DNA of 13,808 nucleotides from a bacterium UBP8_UBA817 (GTDB lineage: Bacteria > Margulisbacteria > Marinamargulisbacteria > UBA817): positions 1 to 13,808 of the forward strand of contig DBHX01000046.1 of assembly GCA_002296285.1 (NCBI GenBank), written 5' to 3'. Under the pieces are notes generated by a model. It was given only the letters and a program-made list of their open reading frames with translations. It was not told where the DNA came from and made no database searches. Shown piece by piece: positions 1 through 7,328 of this stretch (positions are counted from its first letter, which is position 1; every line of letters begins with the position of its first letter). The position numbers and the translations under genes were made by a program.

Positions 1-28
1 GCGTGTCTACCAATTCCACCACCTCGGC
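1..28 (-). tRNA. tRNA-Leu, 5' end only (partial at window edge)
   Basis: Read on the minus strand, the first 28 bases give GCCGAGG (5' acceptor strand), then TG, then a D-arm containing GGAATTGGTAGACACGC. That D-arm sequence is characteristic of bacterial leucine tRNAs and differs from the tRNA-Ser D-arm, the other long-variable-arm class. The anticodon lies outside the window, so the isoacceptor cannot be read. The gene diverges from the M16 peptidase gene. Confidence 0.9.
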
Positions 29-40
29 AAGTAGATACTT

Positions 41-68
41 AGTTTAACACAATGTTTGGGTGAAGCAA
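41..68 (-). promoter_or_regulatory. Putative promoter of the tRNA-Leu gene
   Basis: On the minus strand TTGCTT (63-68) and TAAACT (41-46) are separated by 16 bp, a reasonable sigma-70-type pair. The predicted start near position 34 lies about six bases before the mature tRNA 5' end, as expected for a short 5' leader removed by RNase P. The hexamers are imperfect, so this is inferred from position and resemblance only. Confidence 0.4.
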
Positions 69-113
69 AAGCATGAATCAATGAATTCGGTAGAGTTTTT
101 AAAGGTGATTGTT

Positions 114-119
114 TATAGT
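114..119 (+). promoter_or_regulatory. -10 box TATAGT, leaderless-type promoter for the M16 peptidase gene
   Basis: TATAGT is followed by exactly six bases and then the ATG at 126, so a start seven bases past the box would fall on the A of the start codon. The -35 region is weak: TAGAGT at 91-96 with a 17-bp spacer matches TTGACA at three positions. No Shine-Dalgarno sequence is convincingly placed, although a G run fills the six-base gap. The box supports 126 as the start rather than the upstream in-frame GTG (60) or ATG (81). Confidence 0.5.
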
Positions 120-125
120 GGGGGT

Positions 126-2684
126 ATGTCTCGATTTCAACGAATTCTTTGCGCATTTTTTTTACTAACCACATTATCCTATGCATTTCCAAAACCAACC
201 GTCACAACCTTTGATAATGGCGTAACATTGGTTATGGTGAATGATCCTTCAGCCACGGTGGCCTCATCCTATGTGTTTGTTCGAACGGGTTCATTATTTG
301 AAGGGCCATGGATGGGGGCTGGGCTATCCCACTACTTGGAACATTTGGTGGCCGGTGGCACCACTAGCCGTCAGCCAGAATCAAATTATCGTCGGATGAT
401 CGATGCATTGGGTGGCATCAGCAATGCCTACACAACGTATGATCACACCGCATATTTTATTAAGTCGTCGTCGGAAAATACCCCAAAGGCGTTGCAAATA
501 TTGTATGAATGGATGGCTTTTTCAGATTGGACCAATGATGAGTATGTTCGTGAGAAAGGCGTTGTCAAAAAAGAAATGGAGCGAGCAAAGAGCAATGTGG
601 AACGATCCATTTACCAGAAGTTGCAATCCTTATTTTATAAAGATAGCCCCTACAGAGTTCCGATAATTGGCTATGAAGATGCCATGCTAAATACCTCATC
701 TGAAGATTTGAAAGCCTACTATAAGTTAACCTATGTCCCTGAAAATATGGTGGTTGTGGTGGGGGGAAATATATCAGAAGATGAGATTGTCACCATTGTT
801 GAAAATTCCTTTGGTCAGTTGCCAAAAAAAGCGGCTCCCATTCGTTCCCATGGATCCGAACGGCGCATCCTATCGTCATCCCATTCATCCATTATTTTAG
901 ATAAATTAACCACCCAGCGAGTGGTTATTCGCTATCCCATTGTATCGTTTTATCATGACGATGTGTATCCATTGGATTTATTGGCCTATATATTTGGCAA
1001 CGGGCAACAATCCCTGTTGTATCAGGAGTTTGTGGTCAATCGTTCCTTAGCCACAAGCATTAGCGTTCATTCAATAACCCCCAGTTATGATATTGGTTAT
1101 TTCGAAATTGCACTTGAAACGACTCAAAATAACGAAACCGTGATTCGTGAAGTGCAAGATTTTATTGATCAGTTTAGATGGCGAAGGATTGAATTAAAAC
1201 GGATTCAAAAAGCGGTCTCTCAAAAAAGAACCGAGTATGTCTTAGGGCAAAACTCATTGGATGGGTATCTAAAAGACATTGGTCAATCCATGATGATGGG
1301 TCAAAACCCACTGTTTTTTCAGCAATATTCAACCGGATTCTCTAATGTAACACCGGGGGATTTAACCCGAGTGGTGGCTCAATACTTATCAAAAAATAAA
1401 CGACAGTCGTATGTATTTCGGCAGATGCCCGAAGTGCCGTTATCAACCAAGGCCATCAAAATCACGCCGCCCATTTTAGAACCGATTCGAGCGGGCGTCG
1501 ATGCCTTAAAAATTACGGAATCAAATGACGATATTGTTCGAGTCACCTGCCATTTTAATGGGGGGATTGATGAAGAAGGGGCGCTGGATAATGGCATTGG
1601 CCATTTAACGGCAGGGTTGCTTGGGAAAAAAATTCTTGGGATGGATCGGGACGCGTTTCAAGAGCGTTTTGAATCCAAAGGTGCCATCATTGGGGCGCGT
1701 TTATCGCACAATGCCTTCACCTATGGCATTACCTTAACCACGAAGGATGTGCCCAAATTGCTCCCATTATTCATAAAGGGAATCACCCAGTTTGATGTCG
1801 ATGAGGCCACGTTTACAGAGGTTAAATCTCAGCAATTAAAAAGCATTCAAAAAAGATCAGAAGATTGGTTTCAAGATGCTTTTGATCAGTTGAAAAAGAA
1901 CATGAATGCGAGGGGGGGGGTATTTTCAAAATCACTGAAAGGAACCCAAAAAACACTCGACCCATTAACAATAAAAGATGTTCAAAAGTATTTATTGAAA
2001 CGATTGAATCATTCCCCATTGACCATTGTGGTTCAATCCTCAAATCCAGATGCCATTGTGGACATTTTGAAAAAAGAGTTGTCAATATTAGGGGATCGCT
2101 CAACAAGCCGTCCCGCCTTGCCGTCTTTTAAAAGTGACACCAGTTATTCATTAAACCTATCGCAGCCGGTGGGGGTGGTCATGCGAGTTGATCCGTTGGT
2201 CCAGCCAATATCTACCCTGGATCAATACCTCAAAATGCAATTGGTGGATGCGTTATTGTCAGGAATGAGGTATCCATCGGGGGTGCTGCATGAACGCCTC
2301 AGGGGAAATCAGTTGGTGTATGTGGTGCATACCGTGCACATGCGATGGGGAGAAAAAGACATGTTATTCACCTACGCATTAACGGATTCGAAAAATGTTC
2401 CAAAAGTATCAACCATGATTAATGATGCATTTGAGGAAATGAAAGAAACCATTACCAACGAACAATTTGAATTAGCCAAAGCACAAGTGTTGTTTAATTT
2501 TCAAAATAGTCGGCAAGAGCAAACCATGAAAGGCAATGATATGCTGTATCACTATCAAACATTCTCATCCATTGCAAATGACACTGATATTCAGCAGGCA
2601 TTAACCAAAATAAGCATCAATGATGTGCAAGCATTTATAAAAAAAATCATGACGAAATCCTATATTTTTAAGTTCAATGGATGA
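126..2684 (+). CDS. Exported M16 family (insulinase/pitrilysin-like) zinc peptidase, two tandem M16 units
   Basis: The product is 852 residues, counted from the ATG at 126. Residues 1-20 form a signal peptide (Arg-containing start, hydrophobic core, likely cleavage after SYA), so it should act in the periplasm or be secreted. The inverted zinc motif HYLEH lies at 69-73 with Glu72 as the catalytic base. Glu150 in KKEMER is the third zinc ligand, giving the family spacing HxxEH-76-E. The first M16 unit covers roughly 25-430. A second unit from about 455 to the end aligns in fold but has GHLTAG near residue 493 where the zinc motif would be, so it is catalytically dead, as in other single-chain M16 enzymes. 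The reading frame is open upstream to a GTG at 60, but only the 126 start gives a proper signal peptide, and a -10 box sits six bases before it. A nine-G run interrupts the gene at 1912-1920. It heads a dense plus-strand run and its stop overlaps the rseP promoter. Family assignment is firm; the substrate is unknown. Confidence 0.92.
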   Translation: MSRFQRILCAFFLLTTLSYAFPKPTVTTFDNGVTLVMVNDPSATVASSYVFVRTGSLFEGPWMGAGLSHYLEHLVAGGTTSRQPESNYRRMIDALGGISNAYTTYDHTAYFIKSSSENTPKALQILYEWMAFSDWTNDEYVREKGVVKKEMERAKSNVERSIYQKLQSLFYKDSPYRVPIIGYEDAMLNTSSEDLKAYYKLTYVPENMVVVVGGNISEDEIVTIVENSFGQLPKKAAPIRSHGSERRILSSSHSSIILDKLTTQRVVIRYPIVSFYHDDVYPLDLLAYIFGNGQQSLLYQEFVVNRSLATSISVHSITPSYDIGYFEIALETTQNNETVIREVQDFIDQFRWRRIELKRIQKAVSQKRTEYVLGQNSLDGYLKDIGQSMMMGQNPLFFQQYSTGFSNVTPGDLTRVVAQYLSKNKRQSYVFRQMPEVPLSTKAIKITPPILEPIRAGVDALKITESNDDIVRVTCHFNGGIDEEGALDNGIGHLTAGLLGKKILGMDRDAFQERFESKGAIIGARLSHNAFTYGITLTTKDVPKLLPLFIKGITQFDVDEATFTEVKSQQLKSIQKRSEDWFQDAFDQLKKNMNARGGVFSKSLKGTQKTLDPLTIKDVQKYLLKRLNHSPLTIVVQSSNPDAIVDILKKELSILGDRSTSRPALPSFKSDTSYSLNLSQPVGVVMRVDPLVQPISTLDQYLKMQLVDALLSGMRYPSGVLHERLRGNQLVYVVHTVHMRWGEKDMLFTYALTDSKNVPKVSTMINDAFEEMKETITNEQFELAKAQVLFNFQNSRQEQTMKGNDMLYHYQTFSSIANDTDIQQALTKISINDVQAFIKKIMTKSYIFKFNG
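1912..1920 (+). repeat. Poly-G tract (G9) inside the M16 peptidase gene
   Basis: Nine consecutive G residues occupy parts of the codons for Arg596, Gly597, Gly598 and Val599. Loss of one G would put a TGA in frame at 1936-1938. Gain of one G would end the protein no later than the TAA at 2129-2131. Either change removes about the last quarter of the protein, within the second M16 unit. Tracts of this kind are known substrates for slipped-strand mispairing and also for sequencing error. Confidence 0.85.
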
Positions 2685-2709
2685 CAAGAATTGCTTCGTC
2701 CGATAATAT
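2681..2709 (+). promoter_or_regulatory. Internal promoter ATGACA-N17-TAATAT, leaderless-type, for rseP
   Basis: ATGACA (2681-2686) matches the -35 consensus at five of six positions and overlaps the M16 stop codon. After a 17-bp spacer comes TAATAT (2704-2709), then six bases, then the rseP ATG at 2716. The predicted start coincides with the A of ATG. The 31-bp gap has no Shine-Dalgarno sequence, which fits leaderless initiation rather than readthrough alone. Confidence 0.6.
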
Positions 2710-2715
2710 AACAGT

Positions 2716-3768
2716 ATGTCATTTGTTTTAACGTTATTGGCATTGGGTTTTGTGATCTTTATTCACGAACTTGGCCATTTATTGGCCGCAAAGAAAGCCA
2801 AGGTTGGGGTGTCTGAATTTGCGGTAGGGATGGGGCCAAAAGTTGTCTCTTTTAATATTGGCGAAACCATGTACTCCATTCGAGCATTGCCATTTGGTGG
2901 CTTTATTAAAGCCAAAGGTTTGGATGATATGGAGGATTGTCCCATTGAAGAAGATTTTCGTGAAAAAAGTGTATGGAGTCGTGCGTCCATTTTAGCGGCC
3001 GGATCATTCATGAACCTAATATTAGGGTTTATTATCTTTGTATTTATTGCATGGATTGTAGGAGAGCAAAAGTTAACATCAGAAGTTCATCGGATAGTGC
3101 CAGAATACCCCGCTCAACAAAGCGGGATCATGGTTGGTGACACAATTACCCATATCAATAATTTCCCCGTTACAGACGTTCAAGAAGATTTGATCCGGGT
3201 GATTCAAGCGTCCAAGGGGGCTGATCTTGCATTAACATTTCTTAGAAATAATCGTTCTGAAACCGTTACCATGGCGGCTCAACTATCGGATCAGGGCACG
3301 TATGTCATTGGGTTGTCCTTTCAAACTGAACACCAAAAGGTTGGTTTTTTTAAAGCAATTTCCGCCGGTTTAGACCGTACATTGTTTACCATTGGACAAT
3401 CATTTCAAGGGCTGGGAATGTTACTGTCAGGATCTGCCAATATAAAAGAATTGGCTGGTCCTGTGGGGATCATTCAAATTGCTTCATCTCAAATTCAAAA
3501 AAGTTTGGTCGCTTTTTTTGGGTTAATTGCGTTTATTAGCATCAGCTTAGGCATCATTAATTTATTTCCATTTCCAGTACTTGATGGTGGGCATCTCATG
3601 TTTTTATTCATTGAAGCTGTGCGTGGAAAGCCGTTAAATAAAAATGCTGAAATAATTATTAACAACACGGCGGCAACCATTTTGATCGGCCTCATGATAT
3701 TTATTGTTTTTAATGACATTATTAGTTGGGATGACCGTGTGAATTTAATTAGGGAGATGAATCAATGA
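2716..3768 (+). CDS. rseP: Site-2 intramembrane zinc protease (M50B, RseP/RasP/MmpA type), single PDZ domain
   Basis: This 350-residue inner-membrane protease has HELGH at 17-21 in the first membrane helix and LDGGH at 289-293, where Asp290 is the third zinc ligand. NLFPFPVLDGG is the conserved M50 C-terminal signature. The family's beta-loop region follows the first helix (about 30-65), a second membrane helix spans about 92-115, one PDZ domain covers about 124-180, and GPVG (248-251) precedes the last helices (about 265-283 and 320-334). Enterobacterial RseP has two PDZ domains and about 450 residues, so this is the shorter one-PDZ form. The family cleaves membrane-anchored anti-sigma factors and remnant signal peptides after a first cut by another protease; the substrate here is unknown. 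The gene follows the M16 gene by 31 bp with its own promoter-like element, and its stop overlaps the tkt start as ATGA. Confidence 0.95.
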   Translation: MSFVLTLLALGFVIFIHELGHLLAAKKAKVGVSEFAVGMGPKVVSFNIGETMYSIRALPFGGFIKAKGLDDMEDCPIEEDFREKSVWSRASILAAGSFMNLILGFIIFVFIAWIVGEQKLTSEVHRIVPEYPAQQSGIMVGDTITHINNFPVTDVQEDLIRVIQASKGADLALTFLRNNRSETVTMAAQLSDQGTYVIGLSFQTEHQKVGFFKAISAGLDRTLFTIGQSFQGLGMLLSGSANIKELAGPVGIIQIASSQIQKSLVAFFGLIAFISISLGIINLFPFPVLDGGHLMFLFIEAVRGKPLNKNAEIIINNTAATILIGLMIFIVFNDIISWDDRVNLIREMNQ

Positions 3769-5762
3769 AAATCAATGAACATATGTTAAAGCAAGTTGCA
3801 AATACGATTCGAGCCCTATCCATGGACGCCATTGAAGCGGCCAACTCTGGGCACCCAGGGTTGCCTTTGGGGTGTGCTGAAATCATGGCATATCTTTATG
3901 GTCATGAACTTCGTTACAATGCAAATGATTCCCAGTGGATCAATCGAGATCGCTTTATTTTGTCCGCAGGGCATGGCTCCATGGCATTGTATTCATCGCT
4001 TCATTTGGCTGGGTTTGATATTGATTTGGATGACATTAAATCATTCCGTCAACTTCACGCAAAGACCGCGGGGCATCCAGAGTATGGTGAGGCCGATGGG
4101 GTTGAAACCACAACCGGTCCATTGGGGCAAGGGGTTGCCACGGCAGCGGGTATGGCGCTTGGCATGAAGAAATTATCCAAAACATTCAATCAAAGCAATG
4201 CTTCATTATTTGACGGCAATGTGTTTGTTTTGGCCGGGGATGGCTGCATGATGGAAGGCGTTACATCAGAAGCCTCATCATTGGCGGGGCATTTAAATCT
4301 TGATAATTTAATTCTGATCTATGATTCCAACGATATTTGCTTGGATGGTCCGGTGGATGAATGCATGTCTGAGAATACCAAATTGCGCTACGAATCGTAT
4401 GGTTGGTTTGTTCAAACCATCGATGGGCATTCGTTTAAGATGTTGAAAAAAGCCATTGACGCTGCAAAAGCAGCAACGCAGCCATCGTTAATTATTGCAA
4501 AAACAGTCATTGGGAAAGGCTCCCCGGGATTGCAAGGCACGTCTGAAATTCATGGCAAGGCCATGGGGGAAGCCGAAGTATTAAAAACAAAAAAGGCATT
4601 AAAATTCGAATCGGATCAACCTTTTTATGTGCCACAAAACGTGCGCTACTTCTTTGAAGCTCATGCCATAAAACAAAAAAAACAGTATTTGGAATGGCAA
4701 GAAGCCTTTCATCAATGGCGAGGAAAATATCGTGATGAGGCCAATTTGTTTGATTCATATCAATCCCCAGTAAATAAGCAACACTTGCATCAACGATTAT
4801 CAACATTGGAAGTTGCAAAAAATAAGGCCACCAGAACGCAGTCCGCCCAATGCTTGCAAGCATTGGCACAAGATGTCCCCAGTTTATTGGGCGGTTCAGC
4901 TGATTTGTCCTGTTCTGATAACACATTTTTGAAAAACTATTCAGCCATGTCAACCAAAGATTACTTGGGTCGGAACATTAAATACGGAGTTCGAGAGTTT
5001 GCAATGGCAGCCATGGCATCCGGTTTGGTTTTAACACAGTCTTTTCGTCCCTATATTGGGACATTTTTAATGTTTTCAGATTACATGCGAAATGCCATTC
5101 GATTGGCGGCATTAATGAACATTCCGGTGATTTACCAATTTACCCATGATTCTATATTTTTGGGTGAAGATGGTCCAACACACCAGCCTGTGGAGCATTT
5201 GGCGTCATTGCGGGCCATGCCAAATTTAACGGTTTGCCGTCCCGCCGATGAAGAAGAAGTCAAGGCCGCCTGGTATTTGGCATTATTAAGGCAATCCCCA
5301 ACGGCCATTGTATTATCTCGTCAAAACATAGAATCTCGTGAAGAAACATCGTTTGAAGGAGCCATTAAGGGCGGGTATGTATTGAAAGAGATTGATAGCG
5401 CACACGTGACCATATTTTCAACCGGCTCTGAATGTGCTATGTCCTTATCGATTGCTCAAAAATTAGATGACATGGGCATCAAAACCCGGGTGGTTTCCTT
5501 GATGTCCTGGGAGCTTTTTTCGGAACAAAGCGAAACATACCAACAATCAGTAATTGGAAACGCTAAATTGAATGTGTCCATTGAAGCACAGTCATCGTTT
5601 GGTTGGGAGCGTTTTATTGGACGAAATGGAATTGCAGTTTCTGTGGATAGCTTTGGGTTAAGTGCCCCTTACGCAGATTTGAAAAAACATTATGGTTTTG
5701 AAGAAAGTGATATTGTAGATCAGGTAAAACAAAAACTTAGCGTACTTTCGGTGGCTCAATGA
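3765..5762 (+). CDS. tkt: Transketolase
   Basis: The enzyme is 665 residues, full length for the family. It is thiamine-diphosphate dependent and moves two-carbon ketol units between sugar phosphates in the non-oxidative pentose phosphate pathway in the cytoplasm. Residues that can be placed against the E. coli enzyme are His30, His70 and His103 in the active site, GPLGQG at 118-123, the cofactor/metal site GDG (158-160) with Asn189 in YDSN, His264, Glu411 in YGVREFA (the Glu that activates the cofactor) and His473 in GPTHQP. N-terminal, pyrimidine-binding and C-terminal domains are all present. The start overlaps the rseP stop by four bases (ATGA), with an AGGGAGA Shine-Dalgarno site at 3751-3757. 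The stop overlaps the ftsE start the same way. No leaderless-type box is present, so it should be co-transcribed with rseP. A central-carbon enzyme between envelope genes is unusual context but the identity is not in doubt. Confidence 0.97.
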   Translation: MKINEHMLKQVANTIRALSMDAIEAANSGHPGLPLGCAEIMAYLYGHELRYNANDSQWINRDRFILSAGHGSMALYSSLHLAGFDIDLDDIKSFRQLHAKTAGHPEYGEADGVETTTGPLGQGVATAAGMALGMKKLSKTFNQSNASLFDGNVFVLAGDGCMMEGVTSEASSLAGHLNLDNLILIYDSNDICLDGPVDECMSENTKLRYESYGWFVQTIDGHSFKMLKKAIDAAKAATQPSLIIAKTVIGKGSPGLQGTSEIHGKAMGEAEVLKTKKALKFESDQPFYVPQNVRYFFEAHAIKQKKQYLEWQEAFHQWRGKYRDEANLFDSYQSPVNKQHLHQRLSTLEVAKNKATRTQSAQCLQALAQDVPSLLGGSADLSCSDNTFLKNYSAMSTKDYLGRNIKYGVREFAMAAMASGLVLTQSFRPYIGTFLMFSDYMRNAIRLAALMNIPVIYQFTHDSIFLGEDGPTHQPVEHLASLRAMPNLTVCRPADEEEVKAAWYLALLRQSPTAIVLSRQNIESREETSFEGAIKGGYVLKEIDSAHVTIFSTGSECAMSLSIAQKLDDMGIKTRVVSLMSWELFSEQSETYQQSVIGNAKLNVSIEAQSSFGWERFIGRNGIAVSVDSFGLSAPYADLKKHYGFEESDIVDQVKQKLSVLSVAQ

Positions 5763-6439
5763 TTTCATTTAAAAATGTTGTGAAAGAATACCCCAATGGG
5801 TTTAATGCATTAAATGGCGTGACCATGGCCATTCCAGAAAATGAATTTGTGTATTTAATTGGCCCATCGGGTGCTGGGAAATCCACCATTTTAAGATTAA
5901 TATTTATGGAGGAGCAGGTGACATCGGGAGAAATCATCATTGATAAATATGTTTTAGGTCACTTGAACGACGCTCAAGTTCCTTTTTATCGCCGAAATAT
6001 CGGCATGATTTTCCAAGACTATAAATTATTGCCCCGTCGAACCGTGTATGAAAATGTGGCCTTTGCGTTGCATGTCATGCATGTTCCATCCAAAAAAATC
6101 AAACAGCAAGTCAGTTATGCGCTGGATTTGGTGGGATTATCTGGAAAGTCCAGTCACTACCCACGGGAATTATCGGGTGGTGAGCAGCAAAAAATTTGCA
6201 TTGCGCGTGCCATAGTTAATCAGCCGTCGATTTTATTATGCGATGAGCCAACGGGGAATTTAGATCCTGAAACATCTTGGGAGATTGTTCATTTACTTAC
6301 AAAAATTAATGCCCACAATACCACGGTTATTATGGCCACGCACGACACTGAAATTGTGGATGGAATTCCCAAACGTGTTATTGCGGTGAATAAAGGGAAA
6401 TTGGCGAGGGATCAAGTCCTGGGAACATATATCGAATAA
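5759..6439 (+). CDS. ftsE: Cell division ABC transporter ATP-binding protein FtsE
   Basis: The 226-residue ATPase has Walker A GPSGAGKST (35-43), the Q-loop at Gln86 in IFQDYKLLP, the ABC signature LSGGEQQK (138-145), Walker B ILLCDEP (158-164) with catalytic Glu163, and the H-loop His195 in ATHD. The short length with no extra domain and the FtsE-like YKLLPRRTVYENV segment point to FtsE rather than a LolD or MacB ATPase, and the next gene is a clear ftsX. In the family FtsE binds FtsX at the septum and uses ATP hydrolysis to control extracytoplasmic peptidoglycan hydrolases. The start is coupled to the tkt stop (ATGA), with at best a weak GGTGG just upstream. The stop shares one base with the ftsX ATG (TAATG). 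No own promoter is visible. Confidence 0.95.
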   Translation: MISFKNVVKEYPNGFNALNGVTMAIPENEFVYLIGPSGAGKSTILRLIFMEEQVTSGEIIIDKYVLGHLNDAQVPFYRRNIGMIFQDYKLLPRRTVYENVAFALHVMHVPSKKIKQQVSYALDLVGLSGKSSHYPRELSGGEQQKICIARAIVNQPSILLCDEPTGNLDPETSWEIVHLLTKINAHNTTVIMATHDTEIVDGIPKRVIAVNKGKLARDQVLGTYIE

Positions 6440-7326
6440 TGAATTTAAATGCCATATTATTTTTTATTAAGGAAACACTCATTGGACTTAAACGGTCCAG
6501 TTTAATGACCATTATTGCAATCGCAACGGTATCCATCACCCTTATTTTACTGGGATTATTTATGTTAATTTCAGCCAACCTAAATAAGGTCACCGAAGAC
6601 ATTGCCTCAAAACTAGAAATTAGATTGTTTTTAAAGCCCAATTTAAATATTGAAGATATCCAATTGTTTCGCCGTAAGTTAAAAGCCATAGACGGCATTA
6701 AAGATGTTGAATTCATCAATAATACAAAGGCATGGAAGTCATTTCAAAGTGATTACAGTCATCTTAATTTAAAGCAGTACATCACTGATAATCCCTTGCC
6801 GCATTCTTTAAATATCAAATTAGAAGGGGCGCAAGATATCAAATCCATTATCTTGTATGTCAAGCGATTTGATACAATCATTGATGACATTGTTTATGGG
6901 GGTGAATTAGCGGATCGGGTGGAGGTATTTCGGCGAGTTATGGCCATTGGTGGTTGGTCCTTAATTATGCTATTAATTTTAGCGTCCCTATTTATTATTG
7001 TGAACACGATTCGTTTGACAGTGATTGCGCGTAATGAAGAAATTAGCATCATGCAGCTGGTTGGGGCAACGGATCGATTTATAAAAGGTCCGTTTTTAAT
7101 TGAAGGGTTTATTATTGGGGTGCTCGGGGCCAGTATTTCTGTGGGACTCTTGTACTTTATTTATTCGATTGCCATTCATCAATTGATTGAAAAAATGCCA
7201 TTTTTTCCATTTATTACCGATGATGCATCATTAATTTATATTTATGGATTTGTGTTAATATCAGGTGCTACTATAGGCATGTTGGGGGCTTATATATCGG
7301 TATCACGAAGTTTGAAAATGAGGTAG
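6439..7326 (+). CDS. ftsX: Cell division ABC transporter permease FtsX
   Basis: The protein is 295 residues. The layout is typical of FtsX: a short cytoplasmic start, a first membrane helix at about 22-44, an extracytoplasmic domain at about 46-165, then three helices near 170-192, 220-245 and 265-287. The conserved segment NTIRLTVIARNEEISIMQLVGA (written here as 189-210) follows the second helix and is the hallmark of the family. FtsX anchors FtsE and passes its ATP-driven movement through the extracytoplasmic domain to a partner that acts on peptidoglycan. The ATG overlaps the ftsE TAA by one base, so translation is probably coupled. The downstream gene starts two bases after the FtsX stop. 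No EnvC, PcsB or CwlO-like partner is encoded next to it; a chaperone-like protein sits there instead. Confidence 0.95.
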   Translation: MNLNAILFFIKETLIGLKRSSLMTIIAIATVSITLILLGLFMLISANLNKVTEDIASKLEIRLFLKPNLNIEDIQLFRRKLKAIDGIKDVEFINNTKAWKSFQSDYSHLNLKQYITDNPLPHSLNIKLEGAQDIKSIILYVKRFDTIIDDIVYGGELADRVEVFRRVMAIGGWSLIMLLILASLFIIVNTIRLTVIARNEEISIMQLVGATDRFIKGPFLIEGFIIGVLGASISVGLLYFIYSIAIHQLIEKMPFFPFITDDASLIYIYGFVLISGATIGMLGAYISVSRSLKMR

Positions 7327-7328
7327 TT

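Noticed and set aside
60..125. Upstream extension of the M16 gene to GTG at 60 or ATG at 81
   Set aside because: Either start would put 15-22 extra polar and mixed residues in front of a clear signal peptide, and neither has a -10 box or Shine-Dalgarno site; the ATG at 126 has the box at the same offset as the other genes.
3796..4167. 123-codon plus-strand frame within the start of tkt
   Set aside because: It is an out-of-frame shadow of the conserved transketolase N-terminal domain, rich in Trp, Met and His with no recognisable fold.
4507..4953. 148-codon minus-strand open frame inside transketolase
   Set aside because: It lies wholly antisense to a certain tkt gene, its product is low-complexity hydrophobic without motifs, and it has no promoter or ribosome-binding signal.
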